The notes below the pieces were generated by a model. It was not told the origin of the DNA. It ran no database searches and was given only the letters and a program-made list of their open reading frames with translations. 64,000 nucleotides of DNA from Limnohabitans sp040401135 (lineage in GTDB: Bacteria; Pseudomonadota; Gammaproteobacteria; Burkholderiales; Burkholderiaceae_C): positions 18,425 through 82,424 of the forward strand of contig NZ_JBBAOV010000006.1 of the NCBI RefSeq assembly GCF_040401135.1, given 5' to 3'. Shown here piece by piece: positions 8,057-16,989 of this stretch. The translations under genes were made by a program, and so were the position numbers. How positions within the stretch are numbered: position 1 is the stretch's first letter; the number at the start of each line of letters is the position of its first letter.

Positions 8057-8544
8057 ACCGGTGGCAGCGTCATGCTGCGCGCCACTTCGGTTTGCGCCAC
8101 ACGGAAGGCTTGCAGCTTCTCGGCCAAAGCCGCGTTGGTGGACGCCAGCAAGGCCACGGCAAACAAAGCGGCGTTGGCCGCGCCTGCATTGCCAATGGCA
8201 AAGGTGGCCACCGGAATGCCCTTAGGCATTTGCACAATGCTGTGCAATGAGTCCACGCCCTGCAAATGCTTGCTGGCCACGGGCACGCCCAGCACGGGCA
8301 CGATGGTTTTGGCGGCTAGCATGCCGGGCAAGTGGGCTGCGCCACCCGCACCTGCGATGATGGCGCGCAGCCCACGCTCTTGCGCCGCTTCGGCGTAGGC
8401 AAACATGTCATCGGGCATGCGGTGGGCTGAAACCACGCGAGTTTCAAAAGAGACGCCAAATTCTTGGAGAATCTGGACTGCATGTTGCATGGTGTCCCAA
8501 TCGGAATTGGAACCCATGACGACACCGACTTGGCACTGGGTCAT
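8053..8544 (-). CDS. purE: 5-(carboxyamino)imidazole ribonucleotide mutase
   Basis: PurE converts N5-CAIR to CAIR. The 163-residue protein has the class-I signature VGVVMGSNSDWDTM at its start, SAHRMPDDMFAYA in the middle, and IAGAGGAAHLPGMLA, all lining the active site. I chose the ATG at 8544 because the only longer alternative is a TTG at 8565. It heads the purE-purK-tsaC transcript and is divergent from the thioredoxin-like gene at 8591. The 46-bp gap between them must hold promoters for both. Confidence 0.95.
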   Translation of the reverse strand: MTQCQVGVVMGSNSDWDTMQHAVQILQEFGVSFETRVVSAHRMPDDMFAYAEAAQERGLRAIIAGAGGAAHLPGMLAAKTIVPVLGVPVASKHLQGVDSLHSIVQMPKGIPVATFAIGNAGAANAALFAVALLASTNAALAEKLQAFRVAQTEVARSMTLPPV

Positions 8545-8590
8545 GATGTGGCTGTGTGTGAGCAAAAACGAATTTTAAGACGGGACCCCC

Positions 8591-9547
8591 ATGATTGATG
8601 TGACGATGGAAAATTTCGAGGCCGATGTGATTGCGGCCTCACAAACCACCCCTGTGCTGGTGGACTTCTGGGCCGACTGGTGCGCCCCCTGCAAATCGCT
8701 AGGCCCTGTGCTCGAAAAGTTGGAAACTGACTACGCAGGCCGCTTCAAGCTGGTCAAGGTTAATGCCGACACCGAGCAGCAGCTGGCCAGCGCGTTTGGC
8801 GTAAAGAGCCTGCCCACTTGCATCTTGCTGATGGGTGGCCGCCCTGTGGATGGGTTTATGGGCGCGTTGCCCGAAGGCAAAGTGCGCGAGTTTTTGGATA
8901 AGCATTTGCCATCCGACAACGAAATGGCCGCCCAAGCAGACGTCCAGGAAGCCGAACATTTGGCACAGGCCGGCGATCCACACGCCGCCATCGCCAAGCT
9001 GCAAGAGGCTTTGAGCCTCAACACATCTGACGACGAGACCCGTTACAACTTGGTCAAGCTGCTGATCTCGGTAGGCGAGCTAGAAGAAGCGCAGGCTGCC
9101 TTAGCGCCAAAGCTGAGCGAGATTCCGTTGCAACTGCGCTTTGATGCGCTGAATTACTGGCTGCAAGCCTTGATGTTTGTGGCCACCGACGAGCGTGCAG
9201 GCTGGAGCTTCGAGCAGTTCGATGCTGCCATCACCCAAAACAAACGCGACTTCGACACCCGCTTGGCGAAAGCTCGATTGCTGATTGCCGCCGAGTTGTT
9301 TGAGGCCGCGATGGACGAATTGCTGGAAATCATCATGCGCGACAAGGCGTGGAACAACGACGTGGCGCGCAAAACCTACGTGTCCATCTTGGAGCTGATG
9401 ACGCCGCCCAAGCCCAAAACGGACGATGCCGCCTTCGGCAAATCCGCAGGCGGCATCGAGTTAACCGGCAAAGCTACGGTGCAAGCTGACCCCGTGCTGG
9501 AGATGATTTCTCGCTACCGCCGCAAGCTCAGCATGGCGCTGAATTGA
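8591..9547 (+). CDS. CnoX/YbbN-like thioredoxin-TPR co-chaperone
   Basis: A 318-residue two-part protein. Residues 1-110 are a thioredoxin domain with an intact redox motif, WADWCAPCKSLGP, and the cis-proline region SLPTC. The rest is a helical tetratricopeptide region starting near ADVQEAEHLAQAGDPHAA. This matches the CnoX (YbbN) family, which protects proteins from oxidation and passes them to chaperones. E. coli CnoX lacks the CxxC pair, so this copy may also act as a disulfide reductase. It sits between purE and purC on the opposite strand. Confidence 0.85.
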   Translation: MIDVTMENFEADVIAASQTTPVLVDFWADWCAPCKSLGPVLEKLETDYAGRFKLVKVNADTEQQLASAFGVKSLPTCILLMGGRPVDGFMGALPEGKVREFLDKHLPSDNEMAAQADVQEAEHLAQAGDPHAAIAKLQEALSLNTSDDETRYNLVKLLISVGELEEAQAALAPKLSEIPLQLRFDALNYWLQALMFVATDERAGWSFEQFDAAITQNKRDFDTRLAKARLLIAAELFEAAMDELLEIIMRDKAWNNDVARKTYVSILELMTPPKPKTDDAAFGKSAGGIELTGKATVQADPVLEMISRYRRKLSMALN

Positions 9548-9554
9548 TCCGTTT

Positions 9555-10460
9555 TTAGTTCCGCAACCGGTCCCAAGCTTCTTGGTATTTGGAGGCGGTT
9601 TGGGCAATCACCGCTTGCGGCAAATGCGGTGCGGGGGGTGATTTGCTCCAAGGCTTGCCCTGTACCTGAGCTGTCTCCAGCCAGTCGCGCAAGAACTGTT
9701 TGTCGTAACTGGGCGGGTTCACACCCTCTTTGAAACTCTGAGCGTAGCTGTCGGCAGGCCAGTAGCGAGAGGAGTCGGGCGTCAGCACCTCGTCCATCAA
9801 CACCAGGTCGTTGTTGGCATCGAGGCCAAACTCAAACTTGGTGTCGGCAATGATGATGCCTTTTGCTGCGGCCACGTCGCGCGCGGTTTCATACAAAGCG
9901 ATGCTGATGGTTTTGATTTTCTCGGCCAAGCCGCCGCCAATCATCTCGACCATTTGTTCGTACGTGATGTTCTCGTCATGGTCGCCCACGGCCGCTTTGG
10001 CGGCTGGCGTGAAGATGGGCTCTGGCAGTTTGCTGGCGTTCTTCAAACCTTTGGGCAGCTTGACGCCACACACCGCTTGGTTGTCTTGGTATTCCTGCCA
10101 ACCGCTGCCAGCCAAATAGCCACGCACCACCGCTTCCACGGGGATGGGCGTTAAGCGTTTGACCAACATCGAGCGGCCGGTGACTTGCGCCGCTTCGTCG
10201 GCACTCACCACGCTCTCAGGCGCTTCGCCGGTCAGGTGGTTGGGGCAAATGTGGCCGAGCTTGCCAAACCAAAACAAAGCCATTTGGGTAAGCAGTTCGC
10301 CCTTGCCCGGAATGGCTTCGCCCATGATGACGTCAAACGCGCTGATGCGGTCAGACGCCACCATCAAGATGCGGTCGTCGCCCACGGCGTAGTTGTCGCG
10401 CACTTTGCCGCGTGCGAGTAAGGGCAAGGAGGTGAGTGCAGAGGTGTGCAGAGCTGCCAT
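9555..10460 (-). CDS. purC: Phosphoribosylaminoimidazole-succinocarboxamide synthase
   Basis: PurC joins aspartate to CAIR using ATP to make SAICAR. The 301-residue length fits the longer form typical of Burkholderiales. Visible motifs are LARGKVRDNYAVGDDRILMV, ASDRISAFDVIMGEAIPGKG, VVRGYLAGSGWQEY and DTKFEFGLDANNDLVLMDEV, followed by LTPDSSRYWP. The start lies three bases after the fba stop, so purC is probably translated from a pyk-fba-purC message. It completes a local purine set with purE, purK and, farther away, purB. Confidence 0.96.
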   Translation of the reverse strand: MAALHTSALTSLPLLARGKVRDNYAVGDDRILMVASDRISAFDVIMGEAIPGKGELLTQMALFWFGKLGHICPNHLTGEAPESVVSADEAAQVTGRSMLVKRLTPIPVEAVVRGYLAGSGWQEYQDNQAVCGVKLPKGLKNASKLPEPIFTPAAKAAVGDHDENITYEQMVEMIGGGLAEKIKTISIALYETARDVAAAKGIIIADTKFEFGLDANNDLVLMDEVLTPDSSRYWPADSYAQSFKEGVNPPSYDKQFLRDWLETAQVQGKPWSKSPPAPHLPQAVIAQTASKYQEAWDRLRN

Positions 10461-10463
10461 GTA

Positions 10464-11528
10464 TTACTTCACCAACTGAGCGAGTTCGCCCTTGGCGTAC
10501 TTGGCCGCCACCACAGAGAGGCTGTCGCCCTTGACCTTGCCGCCTTGGCCTTCGCAACCGAATTCCAAATAGCGTTGCTTGCAGATGTTCATCGCAGCTT
10601 CGCGGGCCGGCTTGAGCCATTCGCGTGCGTCAAACTTGTCTGGGTTCTCGTGCAAAAACTTGCGCACCGCGCCGGTCATGGCCAAACGGATGTCGGTATC
10701 TATATTGATCTTACGCACGCCGTGCTTGATGGCTTCTTGAATTTCAGACACAGGCACGCCGTAGGTCTGTTTCATCTTGCCGCCGTACTGGTTGATCATG
10801 GCCAACAAGTCTTGCGGCACGCTGCTAGAGCCGTGCATGACCAAATGGGTGTTGGGGATGCGGGCGTGAATTTCTTTGACGCGGCTGATGGCCAAGATGT
10901 CGCCAGTGGGCTCGCGTGTAAATTTGTAGGCGCCGTGGCTGGTGCCGATGGCAATGGCCAAAGCGTCGAGCTGCGTGGCTTTCACAAACAGCGCGGCTTC
11001 TTCTGGGTCAGTCAACATTTGGCTGTGGTCAAGTTTGCCCACAGCGCCAATGCCGTCTTCTTCACCGGCTTCGCCTGTTTCCAAGTTGCCCAAGCAACCC
11101 AACTCGCCCTCTACCGACACGCCCACTTTGTGCGCCATGGCCACCACTTGTTGGGTGACTTGCATGTTGTATTCGAAGCTCGCCGGGGTTTTGCCGTCTT
11201 CTAGCAAAGAGCCGTCCATCATCACGGAGCCAAAGCCAAGGTCAATCGCGCCTTGGCAAATCTGGGGCGAGGTGGCATGGTCTTGGTGCATGACCAAGGG
11301 GATGTGGGGGTAGGCTTCGGTAGCTGCTTGGATCAAATGCTTGATGAACGACTCACCCGCGTATTTGCGTGCGCCAGCGCTGGCTTGCAAGATGACAGGC
11401 GCGCCCACAGCGTCAGCCGCCATCATCACGGCTTGCACTTGCTCCAAGTTGTTGACGTTGAAAGCTGGAATGCCGTAACCGTGCTCTGCAGCATGGTCCA
11501 GAAGTTCGCGCATCGATACGAGTGCCAT
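10464..11528 (-). CDS. fba: Class II fructose-bisphosphate aldolase
   Basis: This zinc-dependent aldolase interconverts fructose 1,6-bisphosphate with two triose phosphates. The 354-residue protein has the class-II signature VMHQDHATSPQICQGAIDLG, where Asp and His form the catalytic and metal site, then EGELGCLGNLETGEAGEED, IGTSHGAYKF and VMHGSSSVPQ supplying further zinc and phosphate ligands. The length and GxVNxDTD-like stretch KINIDTDIRLAMTG match subclass IIB (Calvin-type). It lies between pyk and purC on one strand. Confidence 0.96.
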   Translation of the reverse strand: MALVSMRELLDHAAEHGYGIPAFNVNNLEQVQAVMMAADAVGAPVILQASAGARKYAGESFIKHLIQAATEAYPHIPLVMHQDHATSPQICQGAIDLGFGSVMMDGSLLEDGKTPASFEYNMQVTQQVVAMAHKVGVSVEGELGCLGNLETGEAGEEDGIGAVGKLDHSQMLTDPEEAALFVKATQLDALAIAIGTSHGAYKFTREPTGDILAISRVKEIHARIPNTHLVMHGSSSVPQDLLAMINQYGGKMKQTYGVPVSEIQEAIKHGVRKINIDTDIRLAMTGAVRKFLHENPDKFDAREWLKPAREAAMNICKQRYLEFGCEGQGGKVKGDSLSVVAAKYAKGELAQLVK

Positions 11529-11559
11529 GGGGGAATCCTCAAAAATTAAAAACTGATGT

Positions 11560-11588
11560 AACTGCTGCCAATTTTAAAGGCGGCAGTT
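11560..11588 (-). terminator. Candidate stem-loop between pyk and fba
   Basis: Arms at 11560-11569 and 11579-11588 pair over ten positions with one wobble around a nine-base centre. On the minus strand it follows the pyk stop by nine bases, and a T-rich stretch (TTTTTAATTTTTG) follows about eight bases later. It could be a weak terminator or attenuator separating pyk from fba. Confidence 0.4.
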
Positions 11589-11597
11589 CAAACCCCA

Positions 11598-13031
11598 TCA
11601 ACGGACTTCGCAAATACGCATCATGTTGGTGCCGCCCGGTGTGCCCATGGGGTCGCCGCAGGTGATGGCGTACACATCGCCCGTGTCCACAATGCCGCGC
11701 AATTTGAGGTGTGCTTCGGCTTGGGCCATTGCGGTCTCGCGGTCCGCGCTGGTGTCCATCAACAAAGCACGCACATTGCGGAACAAAGCCATGCGGCGCT
11801 GCGACGACACTTTGGTGGTCACTGCATAGATGGGAATATGAATGCGGTGACGGCTCATCCACAACACGGTGGAGCCAGACTCCGTCAACGCCACGATGGC
11901 CTTAGCCCCCAAATGATGCGCTGTGAACAACGCCCCCATGGCAATCGATTGGTCAATACGGGTGAAGGTTTGGCCTTTGAAATCGGCATCCAGTTCCACG
12001 TCCTCGGCAGCTTCGGCAGCCTCGCAGATCTTGGACATTTCTTCCACGGTTTCCAGCGGGTATTTGCCAGCGGCAGTCTCTGCGCTCAGCATGACGGCAT
12101 CGGTGCCGTCTAGCACGGCGTTGGCCACATCACTCACCTCGGCGCGGGTGGGCACGGGGTTGGTGATCATGCTCTCCATCATTTGGGTGGCGGTGATCAC
12201 CACCTTGTCGTGCTGTCGCGCGAGCTTAATCATGCGTTTTTGCAAGGCTGGCACAACGGCATTGCCCACCTCCACAGCCAAGTCGCCACGCGCCACCATG
12301 ATGCCGTCGCTGGCGCGAAGAATTTCGTCCAGCAGCGGGATGGCTTCGGCGCGTTCAATCTTGGCAATCAATCCAGGCTTGTGGTTGTATGGCGCGCCCG
12401 CAACGTTAGCCAATTGGCGCGCCATTTCCATGTCTGTCGCATTTTTAGGAAAGCTCACGGCCAAATAGTCGGCTTGGAAGCTCATCGCCGTTTTGATGTC
12501 TTCCATGTCTTTGGCCGTCAACGCGGGCGCGGTCAAGCCGCCGCCTTGTTTGTTGATGCCTTTGTTGTTGGACAGTTCGCCGCCCACTTTGACGGTGGTG
12601 TGCACTTGTTCGCCGCGCACAGCTTCGACCTTCAACACAATCAAGCCGTCGTTGAGCAACAACAAGTCGCCAGGTTTCACATCGCGGGGCAGTTCTTTGT
12701 AGTCCAAACCCACGCCTTGCAGGTCGCCAGGTTCGGTGCGCGAGGCGTCCAGCACAAACTTGGTGCCGTTCTCCAGCATGACCTTGCCATCCACAAACTT
12801 GCCCACACGGATCTTGGGGCCTTGCAAGTCAGCCATGATGGCCACTTCTCGGCCTGCACGGGCTGCGGCTTCGCGCACGAGGTGGGCACGGTCAATGTGG
12901 TCTTGGGCTTTGCCGTGGCTGAAATTCAAGCGAACCACGTTGACACCCGCGCGAATCATGGCCTCAAGCAATGCAGGATCGCTGGAAGCTGGGCCTAAAG
13001 TAGCAACAATCTTGGTGGCGTGACGGGCCAT
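11598..13031 (-). CDS. pyk: Pyruvate kinase
   Basis: Pyruvate kinase transfers phosphate from PEP to ADP at the end of glycolysis. The 477-residue protein opens with ATKIVATLGPASSDPALLEA and VNVVRLNFSHGKAQDH, followed by MADLQGPKIRVGKF. The active-site signature LIAKIERAEAI is intact, as is DGIMVARGDLAVEVG, and the C-terminal regulatory domain ends with TNMMRICEV. A good ribosome site (GGAG) sits eight bases before the ATG at 13031. Together with pgk and fba this window holds three glycolytic genes on the same strand. Confidence 0.97.
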   Translation of the reverse strand: MARHATKIVATLGPASSDPALLEAMIRAGVNVVRLNFSHGKAQDHIDRAHLVREAAARAGREVAIMADLQGPKIRVGKFVDGKVMLENGTKFVLDASRTEPGDLQGVGLDYKELPRDVKPGDLLLLNDGLIVLKVEAVRGEQVHTTVKVGGELSNNKGINKQGGGLTAPALTAKDMEDIKTAMSFQADYLAVSFPKNATDMEMARQLANVAGAPYNHKPGLIAKIERAEAIPLLDEILRASDGIMVARGDLAVEVGNAVVPALQKRMIKLARQHDKVVITATQMMESMITNPVPTRAEVSDVANAVLDGTDAVMLSAETAAGKYPLETVEEMSKICEAAEAAEDVELDADFKGQTFTRIDQSIAMGALFTAHHLGAKAIVALTESGSTVLWMSRHRIHIPIYAVTTKVSSQRRMALFRNVRALLMDTSADRETAMAQAEAHLKLRGIVDTGDVYAITCGDPMGTPGGTNMMRICEVR

Positions 13032-13263
13032 ATGCGGGACTCCAATGTGGTTTTTATTGAGTTCATTCTTGCATGCTTGCCGCCGGGGTCTGCGTCATGC
13101 TTGGTGCCTCAGGCTCTGTAAATGCCTTCTTTTGTCGTCTTTTTATCCCCAAAGCCTTTGCCGCTAAACGGGTAAACACCCGTTAGAGCCAGAACGGCGA
13201 TAATTACGTCACTTTTGATACAAATCAGTGCGCTTCCAAAACGCTCACCTAAGATCGTCACTT
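13032..13263. promoter_or_regulatory. Divergent intergenic region, pyk and desaturase
   Basis: This 232-bp stretch lies between the divergent starts of pyk and the desaturase and must hold promoters for both. It is locally AT-richer than its neighbours. TTGATA at 13215-13220 is a possible -35 for the desaturase, but I see no good -10 at the right distance. CACCCGTT-like bases around 13178-13190 form a small palindromic patch (ACGGGTAAACACCCGT). No credible small ORF is seen. Confidence 0.45.
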
Positions 13264-14349
13264 ATGACCACACATATTCAACCCATCCTTCCCAGCGAAC
13301 CCTTGCCACACCGCAAAATCATGCGCGAGTGGCTGATTCCTTTGTCTGAGCGCACCACCGTGCTTGCCATCGTTTTGCTTGTTGCTGACTACGTGCTTTG
13401 GGCCGCTTTCATGGCTGGCACCGTGTACTTTGATGCATGGTGGGCAAAGCTCTTGAGCGGCTGCGCTGCAGGCTTTGTGATTGGCCGCTTGTTCATCATC
13501 GGCCACGACGCTTGCCACCAAAGCCTGACCCCGCACCGCAACCTCAACAAGTGGTTAGGCCGTATTGCCTTTTTGCCCTCGTTGACCGCCTACAGCCTGT
13601 GGGACATCGGCCACAACGTGGTGCACCACGGTTACACCAACCTCAAGAACTTCGACTTTGTGTGGGCCCCTTACACGCCTGAAGAGTTTGCTGCCTTGAG
13701 CAAATGGGAACAGCTCAAAGACCGCATTTATCGCAGCGGTTGGGCACCTGGCCTGTACTACATGATCGAAATTTGGTGGAACAAGATGGTGTTCCCTAAC
13801 GAGAAGCACATGCCCACACGCCGCCCCATCTTCATAAAAGACTGCTTGCTCACCACCGCCTTTGCAGTGGTTTGGGTAGCTGCCATGGTGTGGGCTGCGA
13901 TTGCTACTGACCAAACCATTGGCTACATTTTGTTGATGGGCTTTGCAGTGCCCTTCTTCTTCTGGGTGACCATGATTGGTTTTGTGGTTTACGTGCACCA
14001 CACCCATGTGGACGTGTCTTGGCATGAAGAGCGCACGGGTTGGTCAAAGGCCTCACCTTTTGTGTCCACCACCGTGCACTTGACCTTCCCATTGAACATT
14101 GGCGCATTGATGCACCACATCATGGAACACACCGCGCACCACTTGGACATGAGCATTCCTCTGTACAAACTCAAGCAAGCGCAAAGCAAGCTAGAAGAGT
14201 TGCTGCCAGAACGCATCATCGTTCAGCCCTTCTCATGGAGCTGGTATGCGCAAACCGCTCGTGACTGCAAGCTGTATGACTTCAAGACCGACAGCTGGAC
14301 CACCTATGACGGCACAGTTACCAGCCCACGCGCCATGAAAGCCGCTTAA
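13264..14349 (+). CDS. Membrane fatty acid desaturase
   Basis: A 361-residue membrane di-iron desaturase. The three histidine boxes are HDACH (81-85), HNVVHH (117-122) and HTAHH (about 289-293). Hydrophobic segments precede the first box (TTVLAIVLLVADYVLW and LLSGCAAGFVIGRLFII) and follow the second (CLLTTAFAVVWVAAMVWAAI and GYILLMGFAVPFFFWVTM). It should introduce a double bond into acyl chains, probably phospholipid-linked, but position cannot be told from sequence. I chose the ATG at 13264; an in-frame ATG at 13228 is less likely. It stands alone, followed by a strong terminator. Confidence 0.9.
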   Translation: MTTHIQPILPSEPLPHRKIMREWLIPLSERTTVLAIVLLVADYVLWAAFMAGTVYFDAWWAKLLSGCAAGFVIGRLFIIGHDACHQSLTPHRNLNKWLGRIAFLPSLTAYSLWDIGHNVVHHGYTNLKNFDFVWAPYTPEEFAALSKWEQLKDRIYRSGWAPGLYYMIEIWWNKMVFPNEKHMPTRRPIFIKDCLLTTAFAVVWVAAMVWAAIATDQTIGYILLMGFAVPFFFWVTMIGFVVYVHHTHVDVSWHEERTGWSKASPFVSTTVHLTFPLNIGALMHHIMEHTAHHLDMSIPLYKLKQAQSKLEELLPERIIVQPFSWSWYAQTARDCKLYDFKTDSWTTYDGTVTSPRAMKAA

Positions 14350-14377
14350 TCACCTGTTGATTTTTGCCAAGCCTTTC

Positions 14378-14416
14378 AAAGCCCCGCAAGTTCTGCTGAA
14401 TTTGCGGGGCTTTTTC
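14378..14416 (+). terminator. Rho-independent terminator after the desaturase gene
   Basis: Arms AAAGCCCCGCAA (14378-14389) and TTGCGGGGCTTT (14402-14413) pair perfectly around an 12-base loop, and the downstream arm runs into a T-rich tail (TTTTTC). It lies about 30 bp after the desaturase stop and ends its transcript. Confidence 0.9.
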
Positions 14417-14433
14417 TTGTACGCTTCTTCCCC

Positions 14434-14805
14434 ATGAAATTCATTGTTTTGTTTTTGCTGGCCCTTGCATCTACGACGTCACACGCCATGTGGGTGACCG
14501 TCACGCGCAACGAAGTGGCCACGGTTTATATCGACTCCAGCGCGATTGTGAAGATGGGCTACAACCGCCGCGTGTGGGTGGTGTACGACCTGACCAGCCC
14601 AGACAAAACGGGCCAGCAATCGGTCAAGTCTTACATTGACTACGACTGCACGGAAGGCAAATACAAAACCCTCAGCGCTAGCAGCCACCCTAACAAAATG
14701 GGCAATGGCCCGGCCATCAAAGCGCTGCCTGTGGCTGAAGGCTGGAAACCTTTGAGCCAAGACAGCATGAGCCGACAGTTGTTTGCTTTTGCTTGCGCTT
14801 GGTGA
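14434..14805 (+). CDS. Secreted adhesin-E-like small protein
   Basis: A 123-residue protein with a clear signal peptide (MKFIVLFLLALASTTSHA, cleavage near Ala18). The mature part reads as a small beta-rich domain: ATVYIDSSAIVKMGYNRRVW, then VVYDLTSPD, YIDYDC and a final FAFACAW. This pattern, with the aromatic ends and the two cysteines, resembles the surface-adhesin E family named after the Haemophilus influenzae protein, which is widespread as small secreted proteins of unknown role in Burkholderiales. Adhesin function is not implied. It lies directly after the desaturase terminator and is convergent with pgk. Confidence 0.75.
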   Translation: MKFIVLFLLALASTTSHAMWVTVTRNEVATVYIDSSAIVKMGYNRRVWVVYDLTSPDKTGQQSVKSYIDYDCTEGKYKTLSASSHPNKMGNGPAIKALPVAEGWKPLSQDSMSRQLFAFACAW

Positions 14806-14816
14806 GTTTGGTTGGA

Positions 14817-16010
14817 TTAACCCACAGCGCGCTTGGTCAAAATCTCAAACGCAGGCAGGGTCTTGCCTTCCAGCACTTCTAAGAAAGCGCCGCCACCCGT
14901 AGAGATGTAGCCCACTTGCTTTTCAATGCCGTACTTGGCAATGGCTGCCACGGTGTCGCCACCGCCGGAGATGCTGAAGGCGCTCGATTCGGCAATGGCG
15001 TGCGCGATGGTTTTGGTGCCGTTCTCAAAAGCGTCAAATTCAAACACACCCACGGGGCCGTTCCACACAATCGTGCCGGCCTTCATCAGCTGCGCGGCCA
15101 GCTTGGCGGCGGTTTCTGGACCGATGTCCAAAATCAGATCGTCATCGGCCACGTCGGTGGCTTTCTTGACGGTGGCCACCGCATCAGCGGCAAAGGTCTT
15201 GGCCGTCACCACGTCGGTGGGGATGGGCACTTCTGCGCCGCGGGCTTTCATGATGTCGATCACCGCTTTGGCTTCATTCACCAAGTCGCGCTCGGCCAAG
15301 CTTTTGCCAATGTTCAGGCCCGCGGCCAGCATGAAGGTGTTGGCAATGCCGCCGCCGACGATGAGCTGATCCACGTTGTTGGCCAATCTCTTGAGGACGG
15401 TCAGCTTGGTGGACACCTTGCTGCCCGCCACGATGGCGGCCAGTGGGCGTTTGGGGTTGGCCAAGGCCTTTGTGATCGCGTCAATCTCTGCTGCCAGTAA
15501 GGGGCCGGCACAGGCCACGGGCGCGTATTGCGCGATGCCGTAGGTGGTGCCTTCGGCACGATGCGAGGTGCCAAAGGCGTCGTGCACAAAGATGTCGCAC
15601 AACGCACCCAGCTTGCGGGCCAATTCGGGGGCGTTCTTTTTCTCGCCCACGTTGACACGGCAGTTTTCTAGCAACACCACTTGTCCTGGCGCAACGGCGA
15701 CGCCGTCCACCCAGTTGGACACCAGCGGTACATCGCAGCCCAACAACTCACCCAAGCGCTTGGCCACGGGCGCCAAAGAATCGGCCGGCTTGAACGCGCC
15801 TTCTGTAGGGCGGCCCAAGTGTGACGTGACCATCACAGCCGCGCCGGCCTTGAGCGCCATTTCAATGGCGGGCACAGAGGAGCGCACGCGGGTGTCTTCG
15901 GTGATGTTGCCCGCGTCGTCTTGCGGTACGTTGAGGTCTGCTCGGATGAACACACGTTTGCCTTTGGCGGAGCCGTTGGCACACAAATCAGAGAAGCGAA
16001 TGACGTTCAT
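14817..16010 (-). CDS. pgk: Phosphoglycerate kinase
   Basis: Pgk interconverts 1,3-bisphosphoglycerate plus ADP with 3-phosphoglycerate plus ATP. The 397-residue protein has the N-terminal signature KRVFIRADLNVPQDDAG, then VMVTSHLGRPTEG, VLLENCRVNVGEKKN and FVHDAFGTSHRAEGT. The C-terminal nucleotide domain has IVAGSKVSTKLTVL, LDIGPETAAKLA, IVWNGPVGVFEFDAF and SISGGGDTVAAIAKYG. The ATG at 16010 is preferred. In related genomes pgk usually sits next to pyk; here two genes on the opposite strand separate them. Confidence 0.97.
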   Translation of the reverse strand: MNVIRFSDLCANGSAKGKRVFIRADLNVPQDDAGNITEDTRVRSSVPAIEMALKAGAAVMVTSHLGRPTEGAFKPADSLAPVAKRLGELLGCDVPLVSNWVDGVAVAPGQVVLLENCRVNVGEKKNAPELARKLGALCDIFVHDAFGTSHRAEGTTYGIAQYAPVACAGPLLAAEIDAITKALANPKRPLAAIVAGSKVSTKLTVLKRLANNVDQLIVGGGIANTFMLAAGLNIGKSLAERDLVNEAKAVIDIMKARGAEVPIPTDVVTAKTFAADAVATVKKATDVADDDLILDIGPETAAKLAAQLMKAGTIVWNGPVGVFEFDAFENGTKTIAHAIAESSAFSISGGGDTVAAIAKYGIEKQVGYISTGGGAFLEVLEGKTLPAFEILTKRAVG

Positions 16011-16069
16011 AGTTGTAAGCAGTAAAAGTAATAACTGCCGTCATTCTAAAAGTCTGAGCTTGCGCGAAA

Positions 16070-16819
16070 TTAGCCACGCCCCACAAACGGCATTTTGGTC
16101 GCCATCACCGTCATGAACAACACATTCGCCGACAGCGGCAAACGCGCCATGGCCATAAAGCTATCGACCACGCCTTGCATGTCCATGCGCGCCTCGGGCT
16201 TCACGCTACCGTCGGCCTGCAAAGCACCAGCGGCGAACTTGTCGGTCATGTCGCTGGCCACGTTGCCAATGTCAATCTGGCCCACCGCAATGTCAAACGC
16301 GCGGCCATCGAGCGAGGCCGCTTTGGTCATGCCGGTGATGGCGTGCTTGGTGGCCGTGTAGGCAATCGAACCAGGGCGCGGTGCGTGCGCCGAAATCGAG
16401 CCGTTGTTGATGATTCGCCCGCCCTGTGGGCTTTGCGCTTTCATCAACTTGAACGCGTGTGAGAGGCAATAAAACGCACCGTTGAAATTGACATCCACCG
16501 AGCGACGCCAATCTTCGCCCGTTAAATCGCCGGGCATGGTGGCGGGCAAAAAGATGCCCGCGTTGTTGAACAACAAATCCAAGCGGCCGTAGTTCACGCG
16601 CACCTGCTCAAACAACTTAGCCACATCGCCCTCGTTGCTCACATCGCAGGGCACAGCCAGCGCATTGCTCGCATGCGCGCCCGCTGCTTGCACCGTGGCC
16701 TGCAGTGCATCCGCACGACGCCCCACCAACACCACCGTCCAACCTTCGGCCAACAAAGCCAACGCGCATGCCTTGCCAATGCCAGAACTGGCGCCTGTGA
16801 CGATTGCTACTTTGCTCAT
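16070..16819 (-). CDS. Short-chain dehydrogenase/reductase
   Basis: A 249-residue classical SDR. The cofactor motif TGASSGIG is near residue 8, NNAG near residue 90, the catalytic Ser in IINNGSISA, and the YTATK tyrosine-lysine pair near residue 155. The basic GRRAD after the second strand suggests NADP(H). The substrate cannot be told. It is monocistronic as far as can be seen, upstream of pgk on the same strand, with a 59-bp gap, and divergent from the first HAAT operon. Confidence 0.85.
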   Translation of the reverse strand: MSKVAIVTGASSGIGKACALALLAEGWTVVLVGRRADALQATVQAAGAHASNALAVPCDVSNEGDVAKLFEQVRVNYGRLDLLFNNAGIFLPATMPGDLTGEDWRRSVDVNFNGAFYCLSHAFKLMKAQSPQGGRIINNGSISAHAPRPGSIAYTATKHAITGMTKAASLDGRAFDIAVGQIDIGNVASDMTDKFAAGALQADGSVKPEARMDMQGVVDSFMAMARLPLSANVLFMTVMATKMPFVGRG

Positions 16820-16989
16820 GGCTGTGTTCCTTTGAAAAATACGATTGTCAACGAGCCAACCTCTGGCGTTTCTTTACCAGTCAGCTAGGTGTAAGTCCTA
16901 GTCCAATTTTTGTTTTTGTCTAAACGCTTATACATATAGTTCACTGCTAGGAGAGATGATTCTCCGCCTAACACTTTAAGGATGCCAAG
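16820..16989 (+). promoter_or_regulatory. Promoter region of the first HAAT operon
   Basis: This 170-bp AT-rich region precedes the substrate-binding gene. TATAGT at 16935-16940 is a good -10; TTGTTT at 16910-16915 is a possible -35, but the 19-bp spacing is long. A CTAGG-N7-CCTAG inverted repeat (16885-16901) lies just upstream and could be a regulator site. A small leader hairpin (GGAGA and TCTCC, about 16950-16965) precedes the ribosome site AAGGA. Confidence 0.4.

Noticed and set aside
16910..16940. A firm sigma-70 promoter call (TTGTTT, TATAGT) for the first HAAT operon
   Set aside because: The 19-bp spacing is too long for a confident call, so it is only listed as a candidate in a regulatory region.
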